Positions 44,128 through 54,350 of a stretch of 64,000 nt of DNA are shown piece by piece. This DNA is from Cohnella sp. SGD-V74 (GTDB lineage: Bacteria > Bacillota > Bacilli > Paenibacillales > Paenibacillaceae). The stretch lies in assembly GCF_003001675.1 (NCBI RefSeq), contig NZ_PVYW01000007.1, positions 1-64,000 on the forward strand, in the 5' to 3' direction. Position 1 is the stretch's first letter, and each line of letters starts with the position of its first letter. The position numbers were made by a program, and so were the translations under genes. Below the pieces are notes generated by a model that saw only the letters and a list, made by a program, of their open reading frames with translations, was not told the DNA's origin and made no database searches.

Positions 44128-45147
44128 ATGAGAAGGCTTTCTATCTTATTGCTCGTATGCACGATGTTCGCGGCGGCGCTCAGCGCGTGCGGCGGCGGTT
44201 CGAAATCCTCGAAGGAAAACAAGCTCGTCGTCTACAGCCCGAACAGCGAAGAGATCGTCAAAACGATCATCCCGATGTTCGAGAAGCAGACGGGAATTAC
44301 CGTCGAGCTGGTCACCGCCGGAACCGGGGAAATTTTAAAGCGCATTCAATCGGAAAAATCGAACCCGTACGCGGACGTTATGTTCGGAGGCTCGATGGCG
44401 GGTTACCTCAGCAACAAAGATCTGTACGAGCCGTACGTATCGCCCAACGATGAGTTTCTGCTGGAGGGCCACCGCAATACGAGCGGCTTCGCGACTCCGT
44501 ACATCGGGGACGGAAGCGTGCTGCTCGTCAATACGAACCTGGTCGGCGACATTAAGATCGACAGCTACGCCGATCTGCTGAACCCGGCGCTGAAGGGCAA
44601 GATCGCCTCGGCCGACCCGGCCAGCTCCAGCTCCGCGTTCGCCCAATTGACGAACATGCTGAAGGCGATTGGCGGCGATTACGAGAGCGAAGCAGGCTGG
44701 AACTACGTCGGCGAGCTGATCCAAAATCTGGACGGCAAAATCGCCAGCGGCTCCGGCGCGGTCCACAAAAGCGTCGCGGACGGAGAATACGTCGTCGGCT
44801 TGACGTACGAAGATCCGGCCAGCACCTACGTGCGCAACGGCGCTCCGGTCAAGGTCGTGTATCCGAAGGAAGGCGCCGTATTCCTCGACGCCGGCTCGGG
44901 CATCATCAAGGGCGCTCCCCATCTGGAGAACGCCAAGAAATTCATCGACTTCATCCTGTCGAAGGAAGCGCAGGACGCGTTCGGCAGCCAGCTTACGAAC
45001 CGCCCGCTTCGCAAGGACGCGCAGCTCGGCGACTACATGACGCCGTACAGCGACATCAAGATGATCGACGAGGACACGAAGTATGTCAGCGAAAATAAAT
45101 CGAAGATCGTCGAGAAATACACCGACTTGTTCGCGAGCCTGCAATAA
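44128..45147 (+). CDS. ABC transporter substrate-binding lipoprotein (FbpA/AEP type)
   Basis: A 339-residue lipoprotein with lipobox LSAC at Cys21. It belongs to the extracellular solute-binding family 1 branch that includes ferric-ion FbpA and 2-aminoethylphosphonate-binding proteins: KLVVYSPNSEEIVKTIIPMFEKQTGI, ILKRIQSEKSNPYADVMFGGS and VFLDAGSGIIKGAPHLENAKKFIDF. It is the first gene of a transporter and two-component operon. No Fur box precedes it, so a ligand other than iron is quite possible. Confidence 0.87.
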   Translation: MRRLSILLLVCTMFAAALSACGGGSKSSKENKLVVYSPNSEEIVKTIIPMFEKQTGITVELVTAGTGEILKRIQSEKSNPYADVMFGGSMAGYLSNKDLYEPYVSPNDEFLLEGHRNTSGFATPYIGDGSVLLVNTNLVGDIKIDSYADLLNPALKGKIASADPASSSSAFAQLTNMLKAIGGDYESEAGWNYVGELIQNLDGKIASGSGAVHKSVADGEYVVGLTYEDPASTYVRNGAPVKVVYPKEGAVFLDAGSGIIKGAPHLENAKKFIDFILSKEAQDAFGSQLTNRPLRKDAQLGDYMTPYSDIKMIDEDTKYVSENKSKIVEKYTDLFASLQ

Positions 45148-45183
45148 GGCCGCCATTCTGAATAAAAAGCAGGTGACAACGAG

Positions 45184-46296
45184 ATGAGCGTGACGATATC
45201 CATTCAGGATTTGGTCAAAAAATATGGAGACGCCACCGTCATTCCCGAGCTGTCCCTGGAGATCAAGAAGGGTGAATTTTTCACCCTTCTCGGTCCCTCG
45301 GGCTGCGGGAAAACGACGCTGCTGCGCATGATTGCGGGCTTCAACAGCATCGAAGGCGGCACGATCAAGTTCAACGAGAAAGCAATCAACAACGTAGAGC
45401 CGGGCAAGCGGAACATCGGCATGGTGTTTCAGAATTACGCGATCTTCCCGCATCTGTCGGTCACGGGCAACATCGCGTTCGGTTTGCAGAATCGCAAGCT
45501 TGCCAAGCCGGACATTGCCGCCAAGGTCGAGGACATCCTGAAGGTTGTCCAGATCGAGCAGTACAAGGACCGGATGCCCAAGAACCTGTCCGGCGGTCAG
45601 CAGCAGCGCGTCGCCTTGGCCCGCGCGATCGTCATTCGGCCGGATGTGCTGCTGATGGACGAGCCGCTGTCCAACCTGGACGCCAAGCTTCGCGTCGACA
45701 TGCGCAACGCGATCAAGGAGCTGCAGAGGGACGTCGGCATCACGACCGTCTACGTCACCCACGACCAGGAGGAGGCGATGGCCGTCTCCGACCGGATCGC
45801 CGTCATGAAGTCCGGCGTCATTCAGCATCTGGGCACGCCGCAGGAAATCTACCAACGCCCGGCCAATCTGTTCGTCGCGACGTTCATCGGCCGCACGAAC
45901 GTGCTGGAAGCGGCGCTGACGAGCAATCAGGGTATGCGTATGCTGCGTTTCGGAGAAGGCGGCTATCAGGAGCCTGTCGATCACCTGAGCATTCCCGAGG
46001 AGGATGCGAACAAGCCGCTGCTGGCGGTGAAGGTGTCGATTCGTCCGGAGGAGTTCATCATCAGCGAGGACGGAACGGGCATCCGGGCGAAAATCGTGCA
46101 CAGCGTATTCCTCGGCCAGATGACGCATTACTTCGTCTCGCTGGATTCGGGGCAGAGCGTGGAGATTACCCAGGAATCGACGACCGCTCGGCCGCTGGAG
46201 CCGAATCAGATCATTCATCTGAAAGTGAAGAAGGATAAAATCAACATTTACGACGCACGCGGGGAAACGAACTACACGGGGAGCGGACGCCCATGA
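45184..46296 (+). CDS. ABC transporter ATP-binding protein (PotA/FbpC type)
   Basis: A 370-residue ATPase with Walker A GPSGCGKTT, Q-loop MVFQNYAIFPHL, signature LSGGQQQRVALARA and Walker B LLMDEPLSNLD, followed by a C-terminal TOBE domain (about 280-360). It would energise the permease encoded next, whose start overlaps it by four bases. AGGTGACAACGAG precedes ATG 45184. Confidence 0.9.
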   Translation: MSVTISIQDLVKKYGDATVIPELSLEIKKGEFFTLLGPSGCGKTTLLRMIAGFNSIEGGTIKFNEKAINNVEPGKRNIGMVFQNYAIFPHLSVTGNIAFGLQNRKLAKPDIAAKVEDILKVVQIEQYKDRMPKNLSGGQQQRVALARAIVIRPDVLLMDEPLSNLDAKLRVDMRNAIKELQRDVGITTVYVTHDQEEAMAVSDRIAVMKSGVIQHLGTPQEIYQRPANLFVATFIGRTNVLEAALTSNQGMRMLRFGEGGYQEPVDHLSIPEEDANKPLLAVKVSIRPEEFIISEDGTGIRAKIVHSVFLGQMTHYFVSLDSGQSVEITQESTTARPLEPNQIIHLKVKKDKINIYDARGETNYTGSGRP

Positions 46297-47948
46297 TCCA
46301 AGCGCGCAAAAGATTCGACGTCTGGACCAACCTCTCCCTGATCATTTTCATTTTCTACATTCTGTTCCTGGCTCTGCCCTTGTTCACAATGCTGTTCAAG
46401 AGCTTCTACGACGGCAATACGGGCGAACTGTCGCTGGCCTATTTCACTAAATTTTTCAGCAAACCTTATTATTTGAACGCTTTGTGGAACAGTATGAAGG
46501 TAACGGTCTGCGTCACGCTGCTGGCCGCTCTGATTGCGACGCCTCTGGCGTATATTATGTCCACCGTGAAAATCAAAGGAAGCTCCGCGATTCAAATCTT
46601 GATTCTGATCTCGTCCATGTCGGCTCCGTTCATCGGCGCTTACTCTTGGATTCTGCTGCTCGGGAGAAACGGCGTCATTACCCGGTTTTTCAAGGATACG
46701 CTCGGGATTGCGATGCCTGACATATACGGATTTACCGGCATTCTGCTCGTCTTGACGCTCCAGATGGTGCCGCTGATCTTCATGTACGTCTCCGGCGCGC
46801 TCAAGAACGTGGACCAGTCGCTGATGGAGGCGGCGGAAAGCATGGGCTACAAAGGCTTCGCCAAAATGAGAAAGGTGCTGCTGCCGCTCATTACGCCGAC
46901 TCTGTTGGCGGGCGGTCTGCTCGTCTTCATGCGCGCCCTGGCCGACTTCGGTACGCCGATGCTGATCGGTGAAGGCTACAAGACGGTGCCCGTCCTCATC
47001 TTCACCGAATTCATCAGCGAGGTTGGAGGAGACGACGGTTTCGCCGCCGCAATCAGCGTCATCGTCGTGCTGTTCGCCACCGCGGTTTTCCTGCTGCAGA
47101 AGTTCGTGGCGAACCGCAAATCGTATACGATGAGCGCGCTTAACCCGATCGAGGCGAAGAAGAAAAAAGGGATCGGCAACGTCGCCGCCCATGTCGTGAT
47201 CTACCTGTACACGCTGCTTGCCCTTATGCCGCAGCTCTACGTCATGTATACTTCGTTCCAGAAGACGTCCGGACGGATTTTCGTCCCCGGTTACTCGCTG
47301 GACAGCTACCGGCAGGCGTTCGACAACATCGGCGACGTCATTACCAATACGTTCATGCTGGCGATTACCGCGATTGTCATTATCATTTTGCTGGCGGTGC
47401 TGATCGCTTATGTGACGGTTCGCAGACGTAACGCCTTGACGAACACGCTGGATACGTTCACGATGTTCCCTTACATCGTGCCCGGCTCGATTCTGGGCAT
47501 CGCCCTGCTGGTCACGTTTAACGACAAGCCTCTTATACTGAGCGGCACGGCGGCTATTATGGTCATCGCGTTCGTCATTAGGAGGCTGCCGTACACGATT
47601 CGCTCAAGCGCGGCGATTCTGCACCAGATCAGCGGCGGCATCGAGGAGGCGGCGATCAGTCTGGGCGCGTCCCAGATGAAGACGTTCTTCAAGATCACGC
47701 TGCCGATGATGCTCGCCGGCGTCGTGTCGGGGGCGATCCTGAGTTGGGTGACGATCATTACGGAGCTCAGCACGTCGATCATCCTCTACACCGGAGGCAC
47801 GCGCACAATGACGGTTGCGATCTATACCGAGGTCGTGCGGGGCAACTACGGGGTGGCGGCGGCGCTGTCCTCGATTCTGACCGCCATTACGGTCGCCTCG
47901 CTGCTCCTTTTCCTGCGAATGACCGGGAAGAAGGAATTTACGCTATAA
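46293..47948 (+). CDS. ABC transporter permease, fused double domain (FbpB type)
   Basis: A 551-residue permease with twelve hydrophobic segments in two homologous halves, each with an EAA loop: QSLMEAAESMGYKGFAKMRKVLLPLITP in the first and GGIEEAAISLGASQMKTFFKITLPMM in the second. This fused form is typical of ferric and 2-aminoethylphosphonate importers. It is translationally coupled to the ATPase gene. The two-component genes follow after 94 bases, so the transporter is likely under their control. Confidence 0.9.
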   Translation: MIQARKRFDVWTNLSLIIFIFYILFLALPLFTMLFKSFYDGNTGELSLAYFTKFFSKPYYLNALWNSMKVTVCVTLLAALIATPLAYIMSTVKIKGSSAIQILILISSMSAPFIGAYSWILLLGRNGVITRFFKDTLGIAMPDIYGFTGILLVLTLQMVPLIFMYVSGALKNVDQSLMEAAESMGYKGFAKMRKVLLPLITPTLLAGGLLVFMRALADFGTPMLIGEGYKTVPVLIFTEFISEVGGDDGFAAAISVIVVLFATAVFLLQKFVANRKSYTMSALNPIEAKKKKGIGNVAAHVVIYLYTLLALMPQLYVMYTSFQKTSGRIFVPGYSLDSYRQAFDNIGDVITNTFMLAITAIVIIILLAVLIAYVTVRRRNALTNTLDTFTMFPYIVPGSILGIALLVTFNDKPLILSGTAAIMVIAFVIRRLPYTIRSSAAILHQISGGIEEAAISLGASQMKTFFKITLPMMLAGVVSGAILSWVTIITELSTSIILYTGGTRTMTVAIYTEVVRGNYGVAAALSSILTAITVASLLLFLRMTGKKEFTL

Positions 47949-48042
47949 TTGAGTTTCACAAAAAGCAAGTCGGTACTTGGGCGAACTCCGGGGCCGACTT
48001 GTTTTGGCATTTTCGCGCGAGCGCCTGGATGGGGGAATCGTC

Positions 48043-49743
48043 ATGGGGCAAGAGAAAAAGCGCAATTTTCAGGAGTCGACCCGCCGGCTGTTCCGTCTGT
48101 ATACGCTCATTCCGTTCGGGATTCTGATCGCGTTGTTTTTCGCTTTTACGATCGTGAACGGCAGAATGGCGGTGGAGCAGCGCTCCGCCCAAGCGACGCA
48201 GGCGATGGCCGAATCGATCGGAGAGGTGTACCGGCAGTATGAGCGGGAGACGTTGCGAATGGCAGAATCCCCGGCGGTGCTCGACTACGTGCGCACGAAG
48301 CTGGGCAGCGAGAAGGTGTACGCGGAGTTTTACGAGTTCAACAACCGGCAGAAGGTGAAGAGCGTCTTCCATATCGTGAGCATGGACGGCGTGTTTCTGG
48401 CGTCTTCCGCGCCTCCGGACGCGTTGAACTCGGATCAGGCGTTCGGAAATCTGCTGCACCGTATTTCGGTCAAGCCCGAGGCGCTGCTCGCGGAGACGAA
48501 CGGTTTTCGCTATTCGTACGATCGGATCACGAGCTATACGTTCGGCAAGGCCATTGTGGAAGAAGGGCGAACGATAGGCTACCTGGTGTATCAGCTGTTC
48601 GAGACGGATTTGCAGAAGCTGATTTTCCTGCGCAATAACGAAGTGGCCGTCGTCACCGCCGAGCACAACACGATCGTCGCCACAACGAGCAACATCACGA
48701 AGGGCATTCTGAACAAGTTCCAGCCCAGTGCGGAAGGAAGCGGGAAGGTGCTGCTGAACGGCGGGGAATACGGCATGCACACGCGCGAAATTCCCGGAAC
48801 GCCGATCAAGGTGCATGCGCTCAATTCTCTGGAATCGGGACGCGATACCGTGATCACGCTGTCGATCTTCGTGGTTGCCGCCAGCCTGCTGCTGTGGATC
48901 GTCATTCATTTTCTCGCGCAGAAAATGTCGTCCCGCAACGCCGAGTCGATCGACAAGCTCGTGCGGGCTTTCCGCCACTTGAGGGTGGGCAACCTGAACG
49001 AATACGTCGACATCCGGACGGGCGACGAGTTTCAGACGCTGGGCGAGAAATACAACTATATGCTCGATCGTTTGCGGGAGCTGATGGACAAAAATCAGGA
49101 GCTGTCCCGTATCAGCAATCTGGTCGAGATCAAGCAGCTTCAGTCGCAGTTTCATCCTCATTTTATTTTTAACGTGCTGGAAACTTTGCGTTATGCGATC
49201 AAGGCGGACGCGGGCAAGGCGCAGGAGATCGTCATGCTGCTCTCCCGGTTGCTGAGGTACAGCGTCGGGCACGAGCGGAGCGTGAGGCTGGAGGACGATC
49301 TGGGCTATGTGCGGGATTACTTGAAGCTGCAGCAGATCCGGTTTAACGAGCGGTTGAAATACAACATCGAGGTGACCGGGGACGCCGGCAATCTGTATGT
49401 GCCCAAGCTGATTCTCCAGGCGGTCATCGAAAACTCCATCAAGTACGGCTACCGCAACCAGAGCAGTCTGCATATCGACATTTTCGTGTTCGCGTCCGCC
49501 GGTAAGCTGATGTTGGAGGTCGCCGACGATGGACAGGGGATGACGAAGGAGCGGCTGGAGCAGGTGAACCGGATTCTGACAAGCCCGGAAAATACGACGG
49601 AGCATATCGGCTTGTACAACGTGCATCGGCGTCTCGTGCTTCTCTACGGGGAGGAGTACGGCATTCAGATCGCGAGCAAGCCGGGGAGCGGAACGAAAGT
49701 CACGCTGACCATTCCTTATGAGGAGGGCGAGGGGCATGTATAA
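48043..49743 (+). CDS. Two-component sensor histidine kinase (YesM-like)
   Basis: A 566-residue kinase. Membrane helices near residues 22-42 and 275-295 flank an extracellular sensor; HAMP follows, then QSQFHPHFIFNVLETLRYAIKAD with the phospho-His and HATPase motifs ENSIKYGY, VADDGQGM and GSGTKVTLTIP. It likely senses the ligand of the adjacent ABC transporter or its loaded binding protein. GGGGGA precedes ATG 48043. The regulator gene overlaps its end by eight bases. Confidence 0.88.
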   Translation: MGQEKKRNFQESTRRLFRLYTLIPFGILIALFFAFTIVNGRMAVEQRSAQATQAMAESIGEVYRQYERETLRMAESPAVLDYVRTKLGSEKVYAEFYEFNNRQKVKSVFHIVSMDGVFLASSAPPDALNSDQAFGNLLHRISVKPEALLAETNGFRYSYDRITSYTFGKAIVEEGRTIGYLVYQLFETDLQKLIFLRNNEVAVVTAEHNTIVATTSNITKGILNKFQPSAEGSGKVLLNGGEYGMHTREIPGTPIKVHALNSLESGRDTVITLSIFVVAASLLLWIVIHFLAQKMSSRNAESIDKLVRAFRHLRVGNLNEYVDIRTGDEFQTLGEKYNYMLDRLRELMDKNQELSRISNLVEIKQLQSQFHPHFIFNVLETLRYAIKADAGKAQEIVMLLSRLLRYSVGHERSVRLEDDLGYVRDYLKLQQIRFNERLKYNIEVTGDAGNLYVPKLILQAVIENSIKYGYRNQSSLHIDIFVFASAGKLMLEVADDGQGMTKERLEQVNRILTSPENTTEHIGLYNVHRRLVLLYGEEYGIQIASKPGSGTKVTLTIPYEEGEGHV

Positions 49744-50518
49744 GGTTCTGCTGGCGGAGGACGAGGATATGATCCGCAACGGCATCAAGTACAGCATCGA
49801 TTGGCTGGAGATCGATTGCGTCGTCGTCGGGGAGGCGTGCAACGGAGAGGAAGGGTTGGAGAAAATCCGCGAGCTTCGCCCGGACATCGTGCTGACCGAC
49901 ATCAATATGCCGATTATGGACGGGATCGCGATGATCGAGCAGGGGCAGAAGCTGCATACGTTCAGCAGTATCATCATTTCCGGGTACAACGAATTTCATC
50001 TGGCGAAGCAGGCCCTTCATCTAGGGGTGAGCGATTTCCTCGTGAAGCCGCTGGAGGAGGAGCAGTTAATCAAGGCGCTCGAATCGGCCAAGAGCAAGGT
50101 CGAGCTGATGCTGAAGTACGAGAAGCTCGCCAGCCGCTCCGAGGAAGCGGAGGACGAGCTCCCCGCCGTCGCGCTGCCGGACGACAAGCTGAAGACGTCC
50201 AAGCACGTCGCCAAAATGATCGAATACGTGCAGGAAAACTACCACCGCAAAATCAGCATCCACCATCTCGTCAACCTGCTCGGCATCAGCGCTTCTTATT
50301 TGAACCAGAAGTTCAAGGCGGAGACGAGCTATACGTTTAACGACTTTCTGAACCGCTACCGCATCCACAAAGCGATGGAAATGCTGAAAGCCGGCGACGG
50401 CAAAGTGTACACGATCGCGCAGGACTGCGGCTTCAGCGACTACAAATACTTCATCAGCATCTTCAAGAAGTACGCCAACTGCACGCCTAGCCAGTATCAG
50501 GAGTTTTGTGGGCGGTAG
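49736..50518 (+). CDS. AraC-type response regulator (YesN-like)
   Basis: A 260-residue regulator. The receiver domain (1-120) has AEDEDMIRNGI, PDIVLTDINMP with the phospho-Asp near residue 55, and FLVKPLEEE. An AraC double helix-turn-helix occupies about 155-258, with HHLVNLLGISASYLNQKFK and DCGFSDYKYFISIFKKYANCTP. It is the short YesN form without the long middle domain of the regulator at 26593. It should control the transporter operon at 44128. Confidence 0.89.
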   Translation: MYKVLLAEDEDMIRNGIKYSIDWLEIDCVVVGEACNGEEGLEKIRELRPDIVLTDINMPIMDGIAMIEQGQKLHTFSSIIISGYNEFHLAKQALHLGVSDFLVKPLEEEQLIKALESAKSKVELMLKYEKLASRSEEAEDELPAVALPDDKLKTSKHVAKMIEYVQENYHRKISIHHLVNLLGISASYLNQKFKAETSYTFNDFLNRYRIHKAMEMLKAGDGKVYTIAQDCGFSDYKYFISIFKKYANCTPSQYQEFCGR

Positions 50519-50582
50519 ATTTCTGGTGATTGCCTTGAGGACTGCCCAAAAAACTACGGCTGACTAATTGGCTTACAGATAG

Positions 50583-50737
50583 CTAGATTTCTTCATAGTA
50601 AAGAATGTACGGAATGATCTGGCCTGATTCGTCCCGTAACGGTCCGCCAGAGTCGACTATTCCCTAAAAGCAAAACCTCTGAACTCAATCACTATTGTAG
50701 TGAACAACAGGCCATCTCTATATTCGATGTTTATCAT
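50583..50737 (-). pseudogene. Frameshifted remnant of a small retropepsin-like gene
   Basis: From ATG 50737 the frame reads MINIEYRDGLLFTTIVIEFRG and stops at 50657. The N-terminal pattern IEYRDGLLFT matches the start of small retropepsin-like proteins that commonly follow the family encoded just upstream. One base out of frame the reading continues as IVDSGGPLRDESGQIIPYI and stops at 50583, with a DSG in the place of the catalytic DTG. The gene is therefore both shifted and shortened. AGAGGA precedes the ATG. Identification rests on recall of the family. Confidence 0.45.
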
Positions 50738-50978
50738 AATTTCCTCTGAAGCCAAATAAGGGTTTAATTCCGATTTCGATTTGTTCTTTTCCCGTATGGT
50801 AGACAAGAACATCGTCCTTAGAACGAACCAGTTCTCTTGTTGCGGATAGTTCATCTTCGAAAGCTTGGATGACGGCCACGTCTTCGACGAATCGTGTTTG
50901 ATTTTCAATATGGGATTTCAGGATTTGCATTTTCACGAACCGGTCGGGATACAATTGTCTGACTTCCTGCCATTTCAA
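50718..50978 (-). CDS. Small conserved protein of unknown function
   Basis: An 86-residue protein beginning KWQEVRQLYPDRFV and ending in VYHTGKEQIEIGIKPLFGFRG, a pattern I recognise as a conserved unnamed Firmicute family often found beside retropepsin-like genes. TTG 50978 has GGAGG at spacing eight and gives the usual N-terminus; GTG 50987 directly touches that site. Its end overlaps the broken downstream gene by 20 bases. It lies in an AT-rich patch. The function is unknown. Confidence 0.65.
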   Translation of the reverse strand: MKWQEVRQLYPDRFVKMQILKSHIENQTRFVEDVAVIQAFEDELSATRELVRSKDDVLVYHTGKEQIEIGIKPLFGFRGNYDKHRI

Positions 50979-51253
50979 GGTGAACACCTCCGAACATTTA
51001 ATAAATTCATCGTAACACTCGGATATAGGAGAAGCTATATCCGCTTCGGAAGCGTTATACTAATTCTTCAAATCGCGAGGGGCATGGCATGAGAGTCGCT
51101 TAAATATGACTGAAAACCACTATTGAAAAGGGCAACTCTTTAGATTTCTGGCGAGGATTACTCTCTTTGATATGTTTTCATTTCCATAATTTATAAGCCC
51201 GGTTAAAATGTTCTTAATAGAGTCGTTCCTGTGTGTGAGGGGAGGGGGATCGG

Positions 51254-51700
51254 TTGTTGAATATATGGCTGGTGATCCTCCCCTTGTCCATCATTCTATT
51301 TTTGTTTCTTTTATTGTCTGCCTGGAAGCTGAAGATCAAACCTGAAGAAAAAGTTCTGCTTCTTTTATTTGAACTATCCACTGCGGTTCTTATCCCTGGG
51401 ATTCTATATATGCATTTCAGAGATACATATGGTCCCTTCGATCTGAAGCAGGGAATGGATCAGTTTGGGACGGCGATACTGAGTTGCGTTTTTAATATAG
51501 TCGTTTATTGCTTCTACAACTTGTTAGTCTTGTACATAAAGAAATGGATTCCACGGTTGATCCTACTGGGAATCTTGGTGGCCGGTATAACCGTATCGTA
51601 CTTGATTGCATCCTTTGCGGTTGGGTGGACTCCTGATAGGAGTAATGAGAGGGAATTTAGGATGAATGAGAGCTGGATGTTCTATGAAAATAGGAATTAA
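51254..51700 (+). CDS. Small four-helix membrane protein of unknown function
   Basis: A 148-residue protein with four hydrophobic segments (about 4-24, 33-52, 68-90 and 99-120). I recognise no family. TTG start with GGGAGGGGGA just upstream. AT-rich compared with the SDR gene that follows after 15 bases. It may be a late arrival to this site. Confidence 0.55.
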   Translation: MLNIWLVILPLSIILFLFLLLSAWKLKIKPEEKVLLLLFELSTAVLIPGILYMHFRDTYGPFDLKQGMDQFGTAILSCVFNIVVYCFYNLLVLYIKKWIPRLILLGILVAGITVSYLIASFAVGWTPDRSNEREFRMNESWMFYENRN

Positions 51701-51715
51701 GGGAGACTTATTACA

Positions 51716-52477
51716 ATGAAACCGGATTTCAGCATTCAAGGGAAAGTCGCGATCGTGACTGGAGCGAGCAAAGGGATCGGCTACGGGCTGGCGAAGGCGT
51801 TGGCGGCGGCAGGCGCAAAAGTGGCGGTAGCGGCACGGAGCAGGTTGTCGTTGGACACGTTGGTGGAGGAGATTACTGCGGAGGGTGGAGAAGCAAGGGC
51901 GTACGAACTGGATGTTCGAGACGTGTCTTGTATTCGCACAGTGTTTGAAAAGGTTGCGCAGGATTTCGGCAGGCTCGATATCGTCGTCAACAATGCCGGA
52001 CTGGGTGAAGGAAGGGCCGCGCTGGACGTGACGGAGGAGTATTGGGACGATATGCTCGACGTCAACCTCAAAGGCGTCTTTTTCTGCTGTCAGGCAGCGG
52101 GAAGAATTATGTTGAAGCAAGGCTATGGCAAAATCATCAATGTCAGCTCGCAGGTCAGCGTGGTCGGCATCCCCGACGGGGTCGCCTACTGTGCCTCCAA
52201 GGGGGGAGTAAACCAGCTGACGAAGGTGCTGGCGCTGGAGTGGTCGGGCAAGGGAGTATGCGTGAATGCGGTCGGCCCGACGTTCATCTATACGCCGGGC
52301 ACCGCAGAGCGGCTCGATGCGCCGGAATTCCGCGAGCAGGTGCTGGCCCGCATACCGGCGGGCCGGATCGGCACAATCTCCGACGTCGCCGGGGCCGTCG
52401 TCTATCTGGCTTCCCCGGCGTCGGATCTCGTAACGGGCACGCTGCTTCTGGTCGACGGAGGCTGGACGGCTCAGTAG
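51716..52477 (+). CDS. Short-chain dehydrogenase/reductase (SDR)
   Basis: A 253-residue classical SDR. TGASKGIGYG binds the cofactor, NNAGLGEGRA follows, and the catalytic Ser-Tyr-Lys are in NVSSQVSVVGIPDGVAYCASKGG. The C-terminus SDLVTGTLLLVDGGW is typical of gluconate or 3-oxoacyl reductases. It would reduce a ketone or oxidise an alcohol with NAD(P). GGGAGA precedes the ATG. The substrate is unknown. Confidence 0.9.
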   Translation: MKPDFSIQGKVAIVTGASKGIGYGLAKALAAAGAKVAVAARSRLSLDTLVEEITAEGGEARAYELDVRDVSCIRTVFEKVAQDFGRLDIVVNNAGLGEGRAALDVTEEYWDDMLDVNLKGVFFCCQAAGRIMLKQGYGKIINVSSQVSVVGIPDGVAYCASKGGVNQLTKVLALEWSGKGVCVNAVGPTFIYTPGTAERLDAPEFREQVLARIPAGRIGTISDVAGAVVYLASPASDLVTGTLLLVDGGWTAQ

Positions 52478-52497
52478 CCCGCGACAAGCAGGGCCGG

Positions 52498-54246
52498 TTA
52501 AACCTTGAACCGGCTAACGGCTTCGTCCAGCTCCGCCGACAGCGCGCGAAGCTGCTCGGAGGCATTAGCCACTTCTTCGATCGACGCGAGCTGCTCCTCC
52601 GAAGCGGCTGCGACTTGCTGCGTATGGGCCGAAGATGATTGAGCGATTCGTTCGAGCTCGTCCAGAGAAGCGGCGATCTCTTCGCTGCCGGCCGACATCT
52701 GCTCGGAGGCGGCGGATACTTCCTGCACTTGCTCGGACACTTCCTTGAACGAGGACAGGATGAGACGGAACGTGTCTCCCGTTGTATTGGCAAGCTGCGT
52801 GCCCTCGCGGGCTTCTTCGGCGGAGGTTTGCAAGGAAGCGGCGACCTCTTCCGAGCGCGAGCCTATCGTATGCAGGATCTCGGCGATCTCCTGGGACGAT
52901 TCCCGGGAGCGCTCGGCCAGCTTGCGGATCTCCAGAGCGACGACGCTGAACCCTTTGCCATGCTCTCCCGCGCGGGCAGCCTCGATGGAGGCGTTCAGCG
53001 CAAGCAGGTTCGTCTGATTGGCCACCTCGGCAATATGCGAGAGAATGTCTCCGATCTTGCCGCTGAACTCATTCAGTTCGCGCATCGAATCCGCCGCGGT
53101 GAAGACGTGGGATTCGATCGTCTGCATCTGGCGCACCGTTCGTTCGACGACCAAGGCTCCTTCCGAGGCTTGGTTGGACGCTTGGGCCGCAAGGTCGGAG
53201 ACGACGGACGAGGACTCGGCAATCCGCTGGATGCCGACAGCCATCTCCGTCATCGCGCGCTGACACTCCTGGGAGCTGCCGAGCTGCGTCTCCGTGCCCG
53301 AGGCGACGTTCTGAATGGCCGAGGTGATCTCGTTGGTCGCCTGGGCCGTTTGCTGTGCCGTCATCTTCAAGTCTCCGGAAGAGGCGGACACTTCGCGGGA
53401 GTTGCGCTGCACGCGAAGCGCCAGCTCACGCAGATTGCCGATCATCGCGTTGAAGGAGGCGGAGGCTTGCCCGATCTCGTTGCCTGTCGTAACCGGCACG
53501 GCGACGGTCAGATTGCCTTGCGCCGCTTCGTTGGCCGTCAAAGCGAGCACGCGCAGCGGACGAACGACTTGGCGCACGAGGTAGACGACCAGCGCGATCG
53601 CGGCCAGGGCGGCAATGACTCCCAACAGGATCGCTTCCCAGAGAATCGCCACCATCTGCTTTTGCACCTTGTCGTAATCGTAGTCGATCCCGAACATGGC
53701 GACCGGCTGTCCTTGTTCATTCAAGATCGGCGCCGCGTAGGTGATCCATACGCCGTATTCGTCTTCGTAGGTGGGGGTAAGATGCGCCTTTCCTTGAAGG
53801 GCGAGGTTGAAGGCGTCAAGCAATACGTCGGGAGGCACGAACTCCATGCCCGCGCCGCTTCCCGCCGCACTGAGAGACTCGCTGACCTGAAGGTTGCGCA
53901 TAACGGTCTGATCGTTCTTCGTCTCGGCCACGGCGGAGATGTAGTAGGCGTTGGTCATCAGGTCGTCGTCGGTCATGGGGTCGAGCAGCCTTTTCAAGAT
54001 GGACATCTCGTTCGCAGGCGGTTCTTCCCCGGCATTCAAAGCGTCGGCAGCGGCCGAGATCAGATTGGAATTGGCCTGGGCCTGCATGCGCAGCTTGTCC
54101 CCGATCAGTTGGAATTGCCGGTACGCGTCCCCTTTCTGGGCGTTGTACAGCACGGCGACCATCACTCCGATCACGATCAGGAACAGCACGGACAATACGA
54201 CGGAGCTGGTGAACAGCAGGCTTTTGCGTTTGAGCCATTTAATCAA
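52498..54246 (-). CDS. Methyl-accepting chemotaxis protein
   Basis: A 582-residue membrane receptor. Helices near residues 12-32 and 208-230 bracket a Cache-like extracellular sensor ([31 protein letters not shown]). HAMP follows (about 230-285), then a long cytoplasmic signalling domain with the hairpin tip [31 protein letters not shown]. It would bind small ligands and steer flagellar motion through CheA. No chemotaxis genes are adjacent, so it is an isolated receptor. Confidence 0.92.
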   Translation of the reverse strand: MIKWLKRKSLLFTSSVVLSVLFLIVIGVMVAVLYNAQKGDAYRQFQLIGDKLRMQAQANSNLISAAADALNAGEEPPANEMSILKRLLDPMTDDDLMTNAYYISAVAETKNDQTVMRNLQVSESLSAAGSGAGMEFVPPDVLLDAFNLALQGKAHLTPTYEDEYGVWITYAAPILNEQGQPVAMFGIDYDYDKVQKQMVAILWEAILLGVIAALAAIALVVYLVRQVVRPLRVLALTANEAAQGNLTVAVPVTTGNEIGQASASFNAMIGNLRELALRVQRNSREVSASSGDLKMTAQQTAQATNEITSAIQNVASGTETQLGSSQECQRAMTEMAVGIQRIAESSSVVSDLAAQASNQASEGALVVERTVRQMQTIESHVFTAADSMRELNEFSGKIGDILSHIAEVANQTNLLALNASIEAARAGEHGKGFSVVALEIRKLAERSRESSQEIAEILHTIGSRSEEVAASLQTSAEEAREGTQLANTTGDTFRLILSSFKEVSEQVQEVSAASEQMSAGSEEIAASLDELERIAQSSSAHTQQVAAASEEQLASIEEVANASEQLRALSAELDEAVSRFKV

Positions 54247-54350
54247 GAAGAAACACCTCGCGAATCGGTTAAGTTAGCTCACATTATAAGGGTGAAGTGT
54301 TAGTGAAATTCACGACTAATCGTTTGAATTGTGTGAGGGTGCCGGCACGC

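Noticed and set aside
47956..49989. A 677-residue minus-strand open frame
   Set aside because: It is antisense to the histidine kinase gene and has no recognisable motif or ribosome binding site.
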